NCBI GenBank assembly: GCA_028023455.1
Contig: JAQFVV010006704.1
Location: 158,501 to 222,500, forward strand
Direction of reading: 5' to 3'
Source of the DNA: Epiperipatus broadwayi
Taxonomy: Eukaryota > Onychophora > Udeonychophora > Euonychophora > Peripatidae
DNA length: 64,000 nt
Part shown: positions 22,790 to 34,900 of the stretch, one piece after another
How the letters are laid out: each line of letters begins with the position of its first letter
How positions within the stretch are numbered: position 1 is the first letter of the stretch
Made by a program: the position numbers and the translations under genes
The notes under the pieces: model-generated
What the model saw: the letters and a program-made list of their open reading frames with translations, nothing else
What the model was told of the DNA's origin: nothing
The model's database searches: none

Positions 22790-23560
22790 AGTTATCACAT
22801 GATTACTATTTTTTATACGTGCTCAAGCTGTTAAAACACGCAAAACTCTCCACACAGTAGTGCCACTAAATGCAAACCAGAGTAATCAATGAATCCCAGA
22901 AGATTTATTTGTGCATAAAATCCCTATCTAGTGCCTACTCATCCAATATTCCCAGACTAGTTTCTAACTTGTGGTTTTCATCAGTGAGGAGCCTTGGAAC
23001 TGAGAGCAATGCACCTAGATCTTAGGATTTAATGCAATCCTCCAGCAGCAATATTTTATCTCTACTTAATTACAAAACTATGAATCTAAAATTTGAAAAC
23101 ATAATAAAATTTTCAATCCAAGCTCATTAGCTTAGATAGTCATATAAGTTTGAATTTAGTTCAGTACTCATACATTTTGATGACTTTGGTTCTTTCATAA
23201 CTATAGCTACCACCTATTAGGCAGGATTGGTACTGAACCTCTATTCATCATATGATCCCTATTTTTTTGTTTGCTCAAGTGTTAAAAGAGGCAAAATGCT
23301 ACATACAGTAGTGCCACTCAATGCAAGCCAGAAAACTTTTTGCATCCATTGATTATTTTGGTTCGCATTGAATGGCACTACTGTATGGAGAATTTTGCCT
23401 GTTTCAACAGCTTGAATAAGAATAAAAGATGGTGATCATGTGATGTTTAGTGGTTTAATACCAATCTTATCTAATAGGAGAGTGGTAGATATGGTTATTA
23501 TATAATAAAAGTCCCCAAAATGTATGGGTACTGAATTAAGTTCAGACCAATATGAATATA
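22790..23560. mobile_element. hammerhead-bearing tandem/inverted repeat, second subfamily
   Basis: A unit starting TCACATGATTACTAT at about 22796 restarts at about 23247 (TCATATGATCCCTAT). The shared CAGTAGTGCCACT motifs lie 451 bp apart. The restarted unit then folds back: 23150-23330 pairs with 23360-23550, including CAGTAGTGCCACTCAATGC against GCATTGAATGGCACTACTG. The order tandem unit then inverted half unit, and the ribozyme inside the first unit, mirror the 11.3-kb cluster. Little sequence is shared except the ribozyme and a TTTAGTTCAG-type motif, so it is a separate subfamily. No coding capacity. Confidence 0.72.
22943..22997 (-). ncRNA. type I hammerhead ribozyme, second subfamily
   Basis: On the minus strand the outer stem I pairs CCAA with TTGG, and the inner part pairs CTCA with TGGG. 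Core CTGATGA, then a stem II AAC-CACAA-GTT with an A-A opposition at its base, then GAAAC. A minimal helix III AC-TA-GT precedes the cleavage triplet GTC. Core nucleotides are intact. The weak stem II makes activity uncertain. Confidence 0.72.
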
Positions 23561-26500
23561 TTGTAATGGTCATATTTGTACATTCACACAACAAAATCAG
23601 AGTTTTGGAAAATTACACCAAGGCTGATCTAGATGAGGGGTTGAGACCTTGAATCAGATCGCACCTAAGCTCCTCCACCAACACTCCATGACTTACTACC
23701 CTATGAATGACATATATGAAGCTACACTCAGAGTTTCATAGTTTGCATACTGGTAGCAGCAAAGGGTGGAGCAAGAGACTCAGGAAATAATAACTAAATT
23801 ACTAATAACTTAGTAAACACACACACCCTTACCTATGGCTGGCTAGATAATGCATATATTAATAACTAATACTATATTAGAATAGATTTGGACAAGATTT
23901 TGTAGTGAACTGCGAAGAAAACACTAAACACTTATAAGTTTTAAAATACTTAATTATAAAATATACAATAAACAATATAAATATAAGAGTGCATTGGGAT
24001 TTACACACACAGGTGTCTTATAGTGATGAGAATTTCAAAACAAGTTCTCATCTCTTATGCACTTTAAAAGAGTTTATTACAATTGAATGTGTATTACAGT
24101 TTTATTCTATTGTCTATTCATGCCTTAACTATGGTATGCCATCCCTACAAGGTTTGCTAATAGTTAAATGATATAAGAATGATAGCTAATATAACTAACA
24201 TTTTAATATTTACATAATGAGCAATCAATGTGCTATTTATGCAGATTGCATAATATAAGCTAGGTTTGAGGTTCAGATCAATGCTGAACAATTAATATTA
24301 CATAGGGCAAACTGGTAACTTGTAGCGTAACTTCCGAGACTACGGTGCTACATAAAATAAGTAAGAGATGGGGTCTGAAAGAGAAGTTACCATCGTGTTC
24401 CAGTTCTAAAGAAGATAATCAGGTGGTCCTTAAAAACAAATCCCATTTTTAAAAGAGAGCTGTCTGAACTAAGAATAAAGGGGTAGCCCATACTGCAGCT
24501 ATGTGCTTTATAAAAATACATTCATAATGCTTTCTTAAATATAAGCATTAAAATTAATTGAGCGTGAAATCTATAGTTTCATTCTGTAAAACTACTATAC
24601 ATCTATTTGTAAATTAGCATACTTAAATCATGCTAAAAGAAGTTATTATGAGTGACCTAGGATACCCAGTAATCCATATACTTTATGAGAATAACTAAGG
24701 GAGAGTAAAGCATATTTGGGACTGAAAATTAACTAACTACTTATAATATGCTTTAAATTATCTTACTCTCATACTTAACTGAATAGAGATTTAATAAACA
24801 AACCTGAATTAAACAATAAACCAAAACATAGTAGCTTAACTATATATATAAGAGTAGGTTTTCAGATTGGATATTTATAAGGTGTGCTAATCAGCAACAA
24901 AAGTTAGCTGAGTGAGAGTGACTAATCAACTCTCCAAAATTATTATTATCATCAATCTCCACTCTGAATGACATAACATAAATAGATAAATTAGCAAATA
25001 TATAAAATAGATAATAGGCATGACCACAGATCAGAAAGGTAGATAAATAATAATAATAACTGATTATAGTTATTATCTTAAGAAAGTTATGCTAAGAAAT
25101 TTATCAATTATAATATTTATTGAGCAGGCAAGATCTTACAAAGATTATCCTTAAAATAAAGTTACAGAATTTACTTTAAAAAAGTTATTACAAATTATTA
25201 ATTTGAACATTCAAAATTTAGCTAGCTTTAGATTCATGAATTAGTTTAATAGTTTAAAGTTAATATTTTATAAAGCTCTGCAGCAAGAAATTTACCAATC
25301 TTCTTCTAGCTGAGGTGCTTGATGCTGGTGATCTCCATTAGGCTGGCTTGTTTGATATCTTCTTGGAGCTGTGGGTCTTGAACTCCATTCTGGACCAATC
25401 CCCAGAAGGGAGGGGCAGCAGTTGCTTTTACCCCATGGTTCTCATTGAAGAAAAAGAGTAAATGAGTGAACCTTGTTGACTGAATTTGGGTTTTTGTTTT
25501 ATTAACTTTTTCTCTCCCCCCAACTCACAAGCCATTAAGATATTTACAATGTTTAGTTTCCAATTCTTAAATTTTAATGACACACATTAATTTTAGCAAA
25601 GACAAAATATCCAGCTGTAATTATTGACAAGCAGGACTGAGTTAATGATTTGGTCTTTGTTTTTAACATTATTTTTAAAACATCTTTAAAAATTTTGTTC
25701 TCAGATTACCATTTAATGAAAAGTAATTCTAAGAAATCTATAACCTTTAATTCTTTTTTAAAAAAGAGATTTAAGCTGTCAACATTCTAGCATATACATA
25801 AGACAGACACCCATAAATTGAAGAATTATATGTGAATACCAGTGGTTCTGTAAATTAAATAACTTAAAAGATAATTTAGAAATAATTTAGAAAATCAATA
25901 ATGTTTACGTTCCCTTCACATATATACATAGGTGTGCTTCCACACATACAACAAGGTTCAGAACTTAAATTAATTTTATTAATTTTAAAATTATAAATGC
26001 ATATATATATTATATGCATACAAACATTAACATAATTATTAGATGTGTGCAGAGATACAAATACATGCGCATACTGAAACAGTAAGATTAGTATTCGAAT
26101 CTTAAGTTTCACCTTTTTCTGTCGTCTCTCACTGACCTGTCTATCCCGCCCAAATTTAAACTTTTGGTATCAAATTGTGTGTGTAGCAATATTAAAAATG
26201 TATAAATATATGTAGAATTCAACATAAACACGCACACATTTCGATCTCAAATTAAGGGCAATAAATAAGGATAAAATAATATAATTTAGATTTCTTTTAG
26301 TTATATAATTTTGTATAATTTTAATCATTTATTTTGGATTATAAAGTTCGTATTTATTGCTTTGTTTAAATTTCTTTTAATAATAATTCTAAAAAAATCT
26401 GATGTAATATTTAATTAAAAGTTAAAATAATCTTAGATTCCCTTTTTGTCTTTGGAATTTTAAAAGCATCGGTCAGTGATAGATAATAGATTAATTAAAG

Positions 26501-26841
26501 AAAAATTCCCCAAAATGTAATTAGTAAATGTAAAATGTAAACAATAGAATGGCAGCTTTCTTTAATTAAAACTAACAAAATGCATTGATTATTCTCAGGG
26601 CAGATTAAGTAGAACCTAAAAATACCTTAACAAAAATGTGAAAGATCAAGATAAGAAAAGAGGCCATCTTAGACTTGCTGGAGACATTCACTTAAACTTT
26701 AGCTTTGCTCTCGATCACTGAGAGTCTCCAAAATATAAAAATAAATTGTTCCTGCCAAGGTATGACCGAGTAAAAGCACCTAGATTATTCTCCATCAGGA
26801 GATGGCCTATTGGATGCCAAACTTTCCATTGCCCATCATAA
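23561..26841. other. gene-free stretch with unexplained GC-richer islands
   Basis: Islands at 23590-23770, 24300-24480 and 25290-25450 are less AT-rich than the rest but fit no family I know. The last has a minus-strand frame of about 60 codons including APPFWGLVQNGVQDPQLQ and ending at a stop near 25300. It could be the end of an unknown element or an exon. A small ORF at 25876-26112 is not convincing. Confidence 0.3.
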
Positions 26842-26991
26842 ATTGACCATGAACATCTGCTGCCTGAAATAAATGAGAAAGCTGCTGCTGCTGTTAAAGT
26901 AAATGAAATATCTAAATACAAGAAAGAATTGCCACTCGTGAAATATTTGCCGCTAAACCAATGGACTCGGAAAACTTCTTATAAAACAGGT
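26842..26991 (+). CDS. candidate exon of an unrecognised host gene
   Basis: From a stop at 26839-26841 the plus strand is open and reads a charged, protein-like sequence with NEKAAAAVKVNEI, KKELPLVKYLPLNQW and RKTSYKT. It ends ACAG before GTACCT, a good donor (phase 1). GC content rises here. The minus strand is also open (26715-26978), so the coding strand is not certain. The next clear plus-strand exon at 27590 starts in phase 0, so at least one exon between them would be missing if both belong to one gene. Confidence 0.33.
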
Positions 26992-27270
26992 ACCTGTCTG
27001 TGTTCAAACTCTAGAGTACTCTAATAACATGCTATAGCTCTTCTTCATATTACTTATCTAAATTGTAAAATGTAAAAACTACCATTTGTATAACTAAAAT
27101 TGAATAGTTAACTTAATGTGTAAATTTCTCTAATAATCTAGCTTACCTCATTCTATCTTTCTTGGGTGCGTATTTCTAAAATCTACATTTTTATCTATAG
27201 TTATTATTTAATTATTGCATGCTCATAATTGTCTCAATTTTCAAAGTTTAAATCTATGATCACTTGAAAC

Positions 27271-27350
27271 AGTGAATGCGTGTCAAATTTTCATTAATAT
27301 TTACTTTCATAAATCACTTAACTTTCATATAAATTGACACGCATTCAATG
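27271..27350. repeat. short inverted repeat
   Basis: TGAATGCGTGTCAAATTT (27273-27290) is matched by its near-perfect reverse complement at 27331-27347 across a 40-bp spacer, inside the putative intron between 26991 and 27590. Confidence 0.65.
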
Positions 27351-27589
27351 CATCATTTATTGTAATGCAGGGTCTACTACTTCGCAAATGGCTGGCATAT
27401 TAGTTGTAATAATTCCCAGTTTATATATGTTTTGTATTTATTAAATCTTAATGAATAATTCTAGAAAATTACATTTCTTTGAGAGTCGCCAACATTCTTT
27501 TAGTAAATGTTGATAATGTAGGGTGGAGTTAGAAATCTATTTAAATCTTATCATAATCGTTAATACATTATACATGTGTTATGTTTTAG

Positions 27590-27817
27590 AGACGCGATGA
27601 CCCATTCTGTCATGAAATTCCCGGATTCTTCAGGGTTGAAATTAACCCCAGTCGTCCTACACAAGCGGACATAATGGGTGCTCCCGTAGAACTTGACAAC
27701 GTTATGCAGCCAGTCGGCAAACTGCAACACAGATCGCTTGTCCCTGGTTATGCTTATGTGACACCTTACTTCGTCGGGCTCGGGCTGATGGCAGAGACCA
27801 GCCCGACATTCTTATAA
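27590..27817 (+). CDS. terminal coding exon of an unrecognised host gene
   Basis: After the acceptor ATGTTTTAG the plus strand is open for 75 codons to TAA at 27815-27817, in DNA far less AT-rich than its surroundings. The predicted peptide has many prolines and glycines, with RDDPFCHEIPGFFRVEINP, QADIMGAPVELDNVMQPVG and PGYAYVTPYFVGLGLM. Its minus strand has stops. An AATAAA lies at 27954-27959, a reasonable distance for polyadenylation. There is no transmembrane segment. The family is not recognised; the short linear style recalls small cytoskeletal or axonemal proteins, but that is only an impression. The exon upstream at 26842 may belong to it. Confidence 0.55.
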   Translation, partial: RRDDPFCHEIPGFFRVEINPSRPTQADIMGAPVELDNVMQPVGKLQHRSLVPGYAYVTPYFVGLGLMAETSPTFL

Positions 27818-28350
27818 ACTCATTCACGGCATTGCAGTTTCGATATACTGCCATTCCATATCGCCTTTCTAAAGCGTACCACGTGTTTCTTTACTTAATA
27901 TTATTATTCTATATATCACTCTACCTCTGCATTATCTTCATAATTCACTCTCAAATAAATGTTTGCCCTTAGTGATAAATAAATATTTTAATTAAATAAA
28001 TATATGTCTGCCGCTACTCTTAAATCTTACTTTAGAGTCCTGCATTGCAAAGGTATAAATCCCTCAAGGTATGCGCATTAGAAATGCTTGCTCGAGAATT
28101 TTAGGTAGCTAGATTACGCCTTCAAATAAATGAATTCCTTTTGTAAACAAATAAATAAATGTATTCTTTAAAATATAATCATGCTGCAAATCCCGCTACT
28201 GAAGCTTTTAATCCATAAAATATTATTAGTAAATGATTTTCTTATTAAAATGTGTTAATAAATAATTTTAAACTATACGTCTGCAGTTACGTTTCATTTA
28301 TTCGATACCCATTCTATATAATATTTCCTCGATTATGTAAATATGAATGT

Positions 28351-28599
28351 TTAATTAATATTAGTTTGATTATTGGCTAACTCGAAAATAAAATCATGAA
28401 TCTCTTGCATATCCCTGACCACTGTTCCTAAAGAAATATTTACTAATGTCGCATCAGATGCATTGTTTCGTGGATTGTATTGTGGAACCAATAAACTATG
28501 TTCGAACTCAGTACCATGGGTGGCTTTGCTACCTTGACAGTGCTGCCGTTCTGTGTGGTGGTCGAATTCTGCACTATGTTTATGAGTCACGTTTTCTGA
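28351..28599 (-). CDS. candidate terminal exon of an unrecognised minus-strand gene
   Basis: Behind a possible acceptor (GTATTGTAACAG on the minus strand) 82 codons are open and end at TAA (28351-28353). The peptide is polar and His-rich at first (THKHSAEFDHHTERQH). It ends SLGTVVRDMQEIHDFIFEL and an N-rich tail. Composition is balanced and GC higher than flanks. A plus-strand frame of 73 codons overlaps it and is judged a shadow. If real, this gene converges on the plus-strand exon ending at 27817, about 530 bp away. The product is unknown. Confidence 0.4.
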   Translation of the reverse strand, partial: SENVTHKHSAEFDHHTERQHCQGSKATHGTEFEHSLLVPQYNPRNNASDATLVNISLGTVVRDMQEIHDFIFELANNQTNIN

Positions 28600-28749
28600 C
28601 TGTTACAATACATGTAAATATATGTTCCTACAATTTAAAACAAATTATTGTCAGCTTATATATGTGAACTGGGAGGATTTGAACTGAAAAAAAGATACTA
28701 CTATGGCACATAGTAGGTGGAACAGGATGATATACAAATAATACTGTTT

Positions 28750-29056
28750 CAATATATGCTAATGAGCTTGGATTGAAAATATTGTTTTCAATTTTAGACT
28801 GATAGTTTTGTAGTTATGTAGAGATGAAAGATGGCTACTGGAGGGTTGCATTAGATCCTAAGATCTAGGTACAGTGCTATCAGATCCAAGGCTCCTCACT
28901 GATGAAGGCCACAATCTAGAAACTAGTCTGGGGATATTGGATGAGTAGGCAGTAGATAGGGATTTTATGCACAACTCTTCTTGCATCCATTGATTAATTT
29001 GGCTTGCACTGAGTAGCACTACTGTATGGAGAGTTTTGCCTGTTTTAACATAATAC
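28750..29056. mobile_element. fragment of the second hammerhead repeat subfamily, inverted
   Basis: This segment is the diverged reverse complement of about 22830-23130. It includes the TCCAAGGCTCCTCA stem, GGGATTTTATGCACAA, the CACTACTGTATGGAGAGTTTT terminus and GCCTGTTTTAAC. It carries one hammerhead and no tandem partner. The two loci lie about 5.7 kb apart in opposite orientation. Confidence 0.72.
28886..28940 (+). ncRNA. type I hammerhead ribozyme, second subfamily
   Basis: Outer stem I CCAA/TTGG and inner CCTCA/TGGGG flank the core CTGATGA (28899-28905) and GAAAC (28919-28923). Helix III is AC-TA-GT with cleavage triplet GTC at 28926-28928. All core nucleotides are present. Stem II (GGC-CACAA-TCT) has a C-T mismatch, so folding is weaker than in the 11.45-kb copy. 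Confidence 0.72.
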
Positions 29057-31050
29057 AGTCAAGACTCATCAAACCATTTATGTATAAATTATTTTAAAAT
29101 ATTAATGTATTTTACTAATTAATAAAATGATGCTGCAAATATTATTAACAAATTTGAAATCTCAATCTCTTTTGTAAAATATAAATGACATTCATTATAT
29201 AAAAATGCTTTAACATGAAAAAATATAAAGAAATATTTAAAAAAAACTTTCATAACATTTCATTCTGTTTTAGCTTCATAAAGACATTGCCAAGCACAAA
29301 AAATTATGCTTGTCAGATTAGAATTAGGTGTATACCTGACAAAAGTAGTACTTTAAAATGTATGTATATATGAGGAATCAAATTTTCTAATATGAATTTT
29401 TTAATCGTAATTGAATCCACATATTTTTGAAGCAGATTTTGTGTAAGCTCCTCTTCTAAATCAAAAAGTATTGAGAAGTATGTCTGTTTTGCTTGAACTT
29501 TATTTTTTCTAAATATAAGAAGTCATAAAATAATATTAACAAAAATTTAAACATCTGGATTTATAATAAACAGCCTAAATATCTTTATCTCTATAATAAT
29601 TATGTTCACTTCTTACATTAAAATATGTCCTTAAGAATAGTTTACCTCAATTCACTTATTAGATGATTGTTTATTTGTAATTCACAAAAAAAATGATGTA
29701 ACGATTTTTTATTTAAAAAAATAAAATATACCGTAACCCATAAAAAAATTTAAAAACCTAAATATTAAAATTGAATTCTAAACCCCTTACTCTAATCTTA
29801 ATCAGTAATTTAAAACAATTGAAGAATCAAAATTCTCATTTCATTTTTGTAAAACTTAGCAAATTTTAATATAAAAAAAATTAATGAAACCTCTTGAAAT
29901 TTAAATTATAACAAATCTCTTATATTCAAGTAATCAAGAAAATAAAAATAAAACATACTTCATTTAATTAACAAATCTAACCACAGTACTATGTATAACA
30001 ACTGTTAAATATATCACTGATGTTTGTTTTGCATTAAATGTTTCAAAATTCTTGATAAAATCCATTTCCACTTTAAATTATACACCTTCATTAAAAATTA
30101 TTACTATTTGTAAATATTACTATTATAAGTCTTTAAAATAATTGGTTTATTAAGAAATCATATGATAATCAGACATCAGAAATGACTAGTTTGAGCTTTA
30201 ATTCAACAAACAGTTGCTTTTAAGTTTTTCCTTCTATTACTGCTCTAAATTTCGCAAGTCAGATGCTACAATACATTGCACTGAAAAGTGAAAATCAATG
30301 ATAAATTATTATACCAATTTCATTATTATACTTTATTGACTATTTACTCAAATGCTCTCAGCAGAAAACCAAATATATATATTGACATTTTACTAAAAAT
30401 AGAAATAATAATTTGTGTTTAATATGTTTATGGTTATGACAAATTTTTAATTGCTTTTTTATGCTATTAAATGTAAAACAAAATCCTAACAATTTGATTT
30501 TCTGATAATGTAATATTAATTAGATAATTTTCGATTATTTAACAAGTAAAAAATAATACTTAAAAATATTATGTAGAAGTATTTAAAAATTATGAATGCT
30601 GACATTAAAATGAAGAATATTCACACTTTAAATATTTGTAATTACATTTTATGGTTAAAATATACACAATCTTAAACTACCTAGAGCAGATTAAAAAAAA
30701 TTAATAAGATTTAATTAGATAACTGAAATAGTGGTTTTGATATATTTCAAGATATCCAGATATAACAAATGTTCATTTAATCTAAATTAACATAAAATGC
30801 AGCTTATATTTTTAGACTATGGTGCATATGGATTCATATTAAGAGCAAATGGATAACTCATCACATAGGAAAGTGAAACAACTACCTTTGTAAATTAATG
30901 TCAAAAGTGGTATTCTCTTATTTTCTACATTCATTGAAGTCCATTGTTTGATATTAAAATTTATTACAGCTATTTTAAAGCATGCGTTTAAATAAATTTT
31001 ATATATATATATATATATATAATATTATAATTTGAATTTTGTATTTCTTC
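29057..31050. other. AT-rich gene-free stretch, probably intron or intergenic
   Basis: Nothing supported. If the exons at 31281 and 31734 belong to a longer plus-strand gene, this could be intron. Confidence 0.4.
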
Positions 31051-31057
31051 AAAGCAA

Positions 31058-31260
31058 TATATGTAATTATATAATTGACTATTTATAAATACAGTAATCA
31101 GATACATTTTAAATTTTTTATCCATTTAGGAGTGCTTTCGATATAGACTATGAGTTGACATAAACTATGAGGATAGTTGAAAGTGCTCCTAAGTAAATAA
31201 AAATTTTAAAATATATCTGATTACTGAATTTATAAATATTCAATTATATAATTACATATA
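31058..31260. repeat. inverted repeat hairpin element (arms ~82 bp)
   Basis: 31058-31139 and 31179-31260 are near-perfect reverse complements around a 40-bp loop. They share TATATGTAATTATATAATTG, CAGTAATCAGATA and TTAGGAGTGCTTT with their complements. It is a palindromic MITE-like copy with no frame. It lies immediately before a putative 18-bp exon. Confidence 0.82.
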
Positions 31261-31280
31261 CTGTATATTGTAACCTGCAG

Positions 31281-31298
31281 CAATGGGAACAATCGAAG
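31281..31298 (+). CDS. putative 18-bp microexon
   Basis: CCTGCAG immediately precedes CAATGGGAACAATCGAAG, which is followed by the near-ideal donor GTAAGC. Eighteen bases keep phase 0 with the next exon at 31734, giving QWEQSK joined to GYHIT. The true 5' edge is uncertain, since the frame stays open some way into the hairpin upstream. The gene is not recognised. Confidence 0.4.
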
Positions 31299-31733
31299 GT
31301 AAGCAATGAGCCGATAAAAAGTGAAAGCAATAATCAAATAATAATAACCACTGATCTCAAACTGCTTTAATAAATAAAATACTTATTAATTAATAATTCC
31401 CTAGCTCAGAATAATAATAGCAATAATAATAAATTGATTTATAAGACTGTGTTTCCATGCTATGGTGTACAGACTGCCTTAAAGTCAAATAAGTATTAAA
31501 GATACTTACTTGACTATATAGAAATACCTTTGAACTCCAACCCTTTAAAACTTACAATCATATCTCTGTGACTAACTTTAATGATCCTATTTAAATAAAA
31601 CTAAAATAATATTCCAACTAACTATTTAAGAATAATATTATTAAAATTTATTATAATAATAAATTTATATTCTAATTTAAATTTGAAGTAAATCTTGATA
31701 TAATTCTTTATTGTATTTTAATTTTTTTTTCAG

Positions 31734-31832
31734 GGATATCATATTACAGAAGGAACAACGCATAGAATATTGGATAATAAAGGAATATTTTATGGAAATC
31801 CAATAATCCAGACAAAATTTAGAAAAATGTAA
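31734..31832 (+). CDS. terminal coding exon of an unrecognised host gene
   Basis: A strong polypyrimidine tract ending TTTTTTTTTCAG precedes 32 codons and TAA (31830-31832) in phase 0, reading GYHITEGTTHRILDNKG, FYGNPIIQTKFRKM. Glycines and charged residues stand out from the Lys/Asn/Ile noise of this AT-rich DNA. AATAAA at 31938-31943 would serve as a polyadenylation signal about 106 bases after the stop. Together with the microexon at 31281 this suggests the 3' end of a plus-strand gene whose earlier exons were not found. Confidence 0.45.
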   Translation, partial: GYHITEGTTHRILDNKGIFYGNPIIQTKFRKM

Positions 31833-31943
31833 AATAATAATATTATTAAACAAACTATAACTACTTTGCTCTGCAATATGATAACTAAACTGTAAAATAG
31901 TTACTTTAGGTCTTATAGGATTTTGAATTAATTTTAAAATAAA

Positions 31944-34900
31944 TCTCTATTGTAATTTAAGAAATCTACTAAAATATAATTTGGATTATTAACATACTCA
32001 GAAATCATCTCTCATGATGATAATACTAACCTTTAATACTATAAATATAATATAACTAATCTTATAATGCAAATATTTATGTAAAGTTTTTTTTTTAATA
32101 AATAATTAGCATATGGATATCCAAATATAGCTCTGCTTACATACCTTAAAATAATAATAAGTTTTTGTATTTGAATGCAAAATAAGTATAATAATAATAG
32201 TAATGATTGTTATTAGTTTGAAACAAACAAAAATTCTTATGTTTACTATGAATTAAACATATTTGACTATTGAAGATGATAATTCTTGTGCATGATTAAA
32301 TAAATTTGGATTTATTCCATAGTTTTTCTGAATCTATGATAATTTATAAACCAATTATTATATACTTCTTGACAAAAATAATCATTTTCATAAGTGTAAT
32401 ATACATATTAAATAGAATGATTTATTGTAAGTGTGCAATAAAGTAAATACTGAATTCAATCAGTGTCTATAATGAATAATAAATAGAAATATGGAAACAA
32501 ATAATGTCAAACTACCCAATTTTAAATTCTACAAAAATCAATTTATTTACAAAACAATATTTAGAATTTACAAATCAATATTTAAGTTTTATTTTACAAC
32601 ACACATAATATAAGCAATTTTTGACTAACTTGACTATTTACAAATTCCAATAAAATAATTTATAGTTACAAATTTTGAAATATAATAAACAAGATATCAG
32701 TTTGGTAATACATCCCTCTATCCAAAATTAATTTACTTAACCTTTTGTAATAAGTCAATAATTATTTCTTAATAACATTATATTTCAAAGTGGGCAAATA
32801 TCTGAATTACAGCTGGTATAATTTAAATTATCATATTGTCCCTTTTTACTTTAAATAAAGCAAAACAAACAATATAAAATATTGTTATATCTCTGATAAT
32901 TCTGTGAATTACTACTCATCTTAGTAAAAAGCAGGTTTTACTTTTTCCATAATAATTTTATGGTTACTTTATTGAGTTAATCAGAAAATACTTAAACATA
33001 TATGCTATTTTAATTGACTACTATTTACTTGGCAATAATTAAACTTTTTAAAATATAGATTTTAAAATACTATTTCATCTACATAAAATAAAACAAGCAT
33101 TTTGAAGTAAAAAATAACCTAAGTCATATCTCACATTAACATATATGTTTACAATTGATATATAGGAATTATTCCTATTATAATCTTTTTTCTAACAAAT
33201 CCTATTTTTCTTAAAATAACAATTATTAAACATCTTTCAAAATTAATTGCAATTCAATTATCTGTTTCCATTGTTCTCGGGATTATTTAGCAAAATCATG
33301 ATTATACACTTGAAAATATTTAAATATTTATTATTAAATTTTGCTTATGTGTGATGCTAACTAACATTCATAATACTAACAACCTTATACTCATAGAGGT
33401 CATAAAGCCTAGATTTTGTATCTATGTAAACATATACAAGCTTATGTGGATGGAATAACATTTCTCAAGATTTCCAAGTGTTGTCTGAAACCAGGTTCTT
33501 TATAGAAGCACTTTTAATAATCTGGATATAAAAATTTTATGGGAATTATATCAAATGGCCCATCTGCATTCATGACTAGATGGCCTATAATCTACCTATG
33601 ATTACACTGTGCACTACAAGAATAAAACATAAAGATAATACCCATGTGAACCTGAATAGTTGCATTTGATAAAAAATCCTTAGATGTAAATAACATAAGC
33701 ACATCCAAACAGTAAACCAAAGATATGGCATCTTATCAAATTTTATAATAACTGCTGAAATGTTCCTCAAAACTCAAACATGAATTCCACCACAAAAATT
33801 AATAAATGCCTAATAGTAGGACTATACACTTTTAACATTACTAGAATGCACTAGCATAACTTAATTGATAATAACATACACACAGAGCAAAGAAAAATTA
33901 ACACATGTAAATAAGTGTTTCATAAAATAATTCATTATCTAAGATATAAAAAAAATCTTGACAGCACTAATAATTAATCCCCAAATAAACATCTTTCATT
34001 CAAAATCATATATTCATTATAACTTTAAAATAACAATTTTCAAGATATGAGAAATAATTTTTCAGAACAAAACACTGGGTTATTTTTTTTTTTTTAAATT
34101 TGAAATAGAATAATATTAAAATAAATAAGCATATATTAAAATGAACAATAAAATTACCAGTAAATATTACAATTCAATAATACTTGTTCAGTTATGTTCT
34201 ATTTGAACATAAAAATAAACCATCATTTATCAAACTTTCAACATATCTTAAAATTTGGATAACTCTATTATACACTAAATTATAGTATACCCACATATAT
34301 AATACCCATTAAAATTCAAAATGATAAATATAAAACATTAAATGTAAATTTCTTTAAATATAACAATCCCCCAAAAATAAAGTTAATAAAAGTTAATTTT
34401 CTTTTACAAAAGCATATCCTGAAATGTAAGTTTAAACAGAAGTTTGAACAGTCAATTTATTTATTAAACTCTTTTTTCCTCCTCATGATATTGGAAATAC
34501 TTCTGCTCACAATAATGTGAAAACAAATTCTAAAACTAGAAACGGCATATTTTTTTTCCTCTTAAATAAAGTTAGTGAACTATCTGTGTGTATTATTGTA
34601 ATTTTATAGTTCTGTTAATATTCAAGGGGAAAAAAATGCTTTCAAACACAATAAAAAGAAAACTTTCCTTTTATAAGTGGTTCCAATTGAAATAAATATC
34701 AAATATAATCTTTAGCTTTACTACAAACAGCCAGATTAAAACCTGGAATATTTTATTTCTCTGAGTATAATCTTAACATAAATTTTCATTTTTTTCTCTT
34801 TTAAAAATATCAGAATGATATAGTATTATAAGTATTGGTTTAAATGTAATTTATAGTTTAGCAGTTGTGTTATATAATATCATAACATATTAGATGAATA

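Noticed and set aside
26715-26978. Minus-strand frame overlapping the candidate exon at 26842
   Set aside because: Open for about 88 codons, but the plus-strand reading has a good donor and lies by a clear plus-strand exon; kept only as an alternative.
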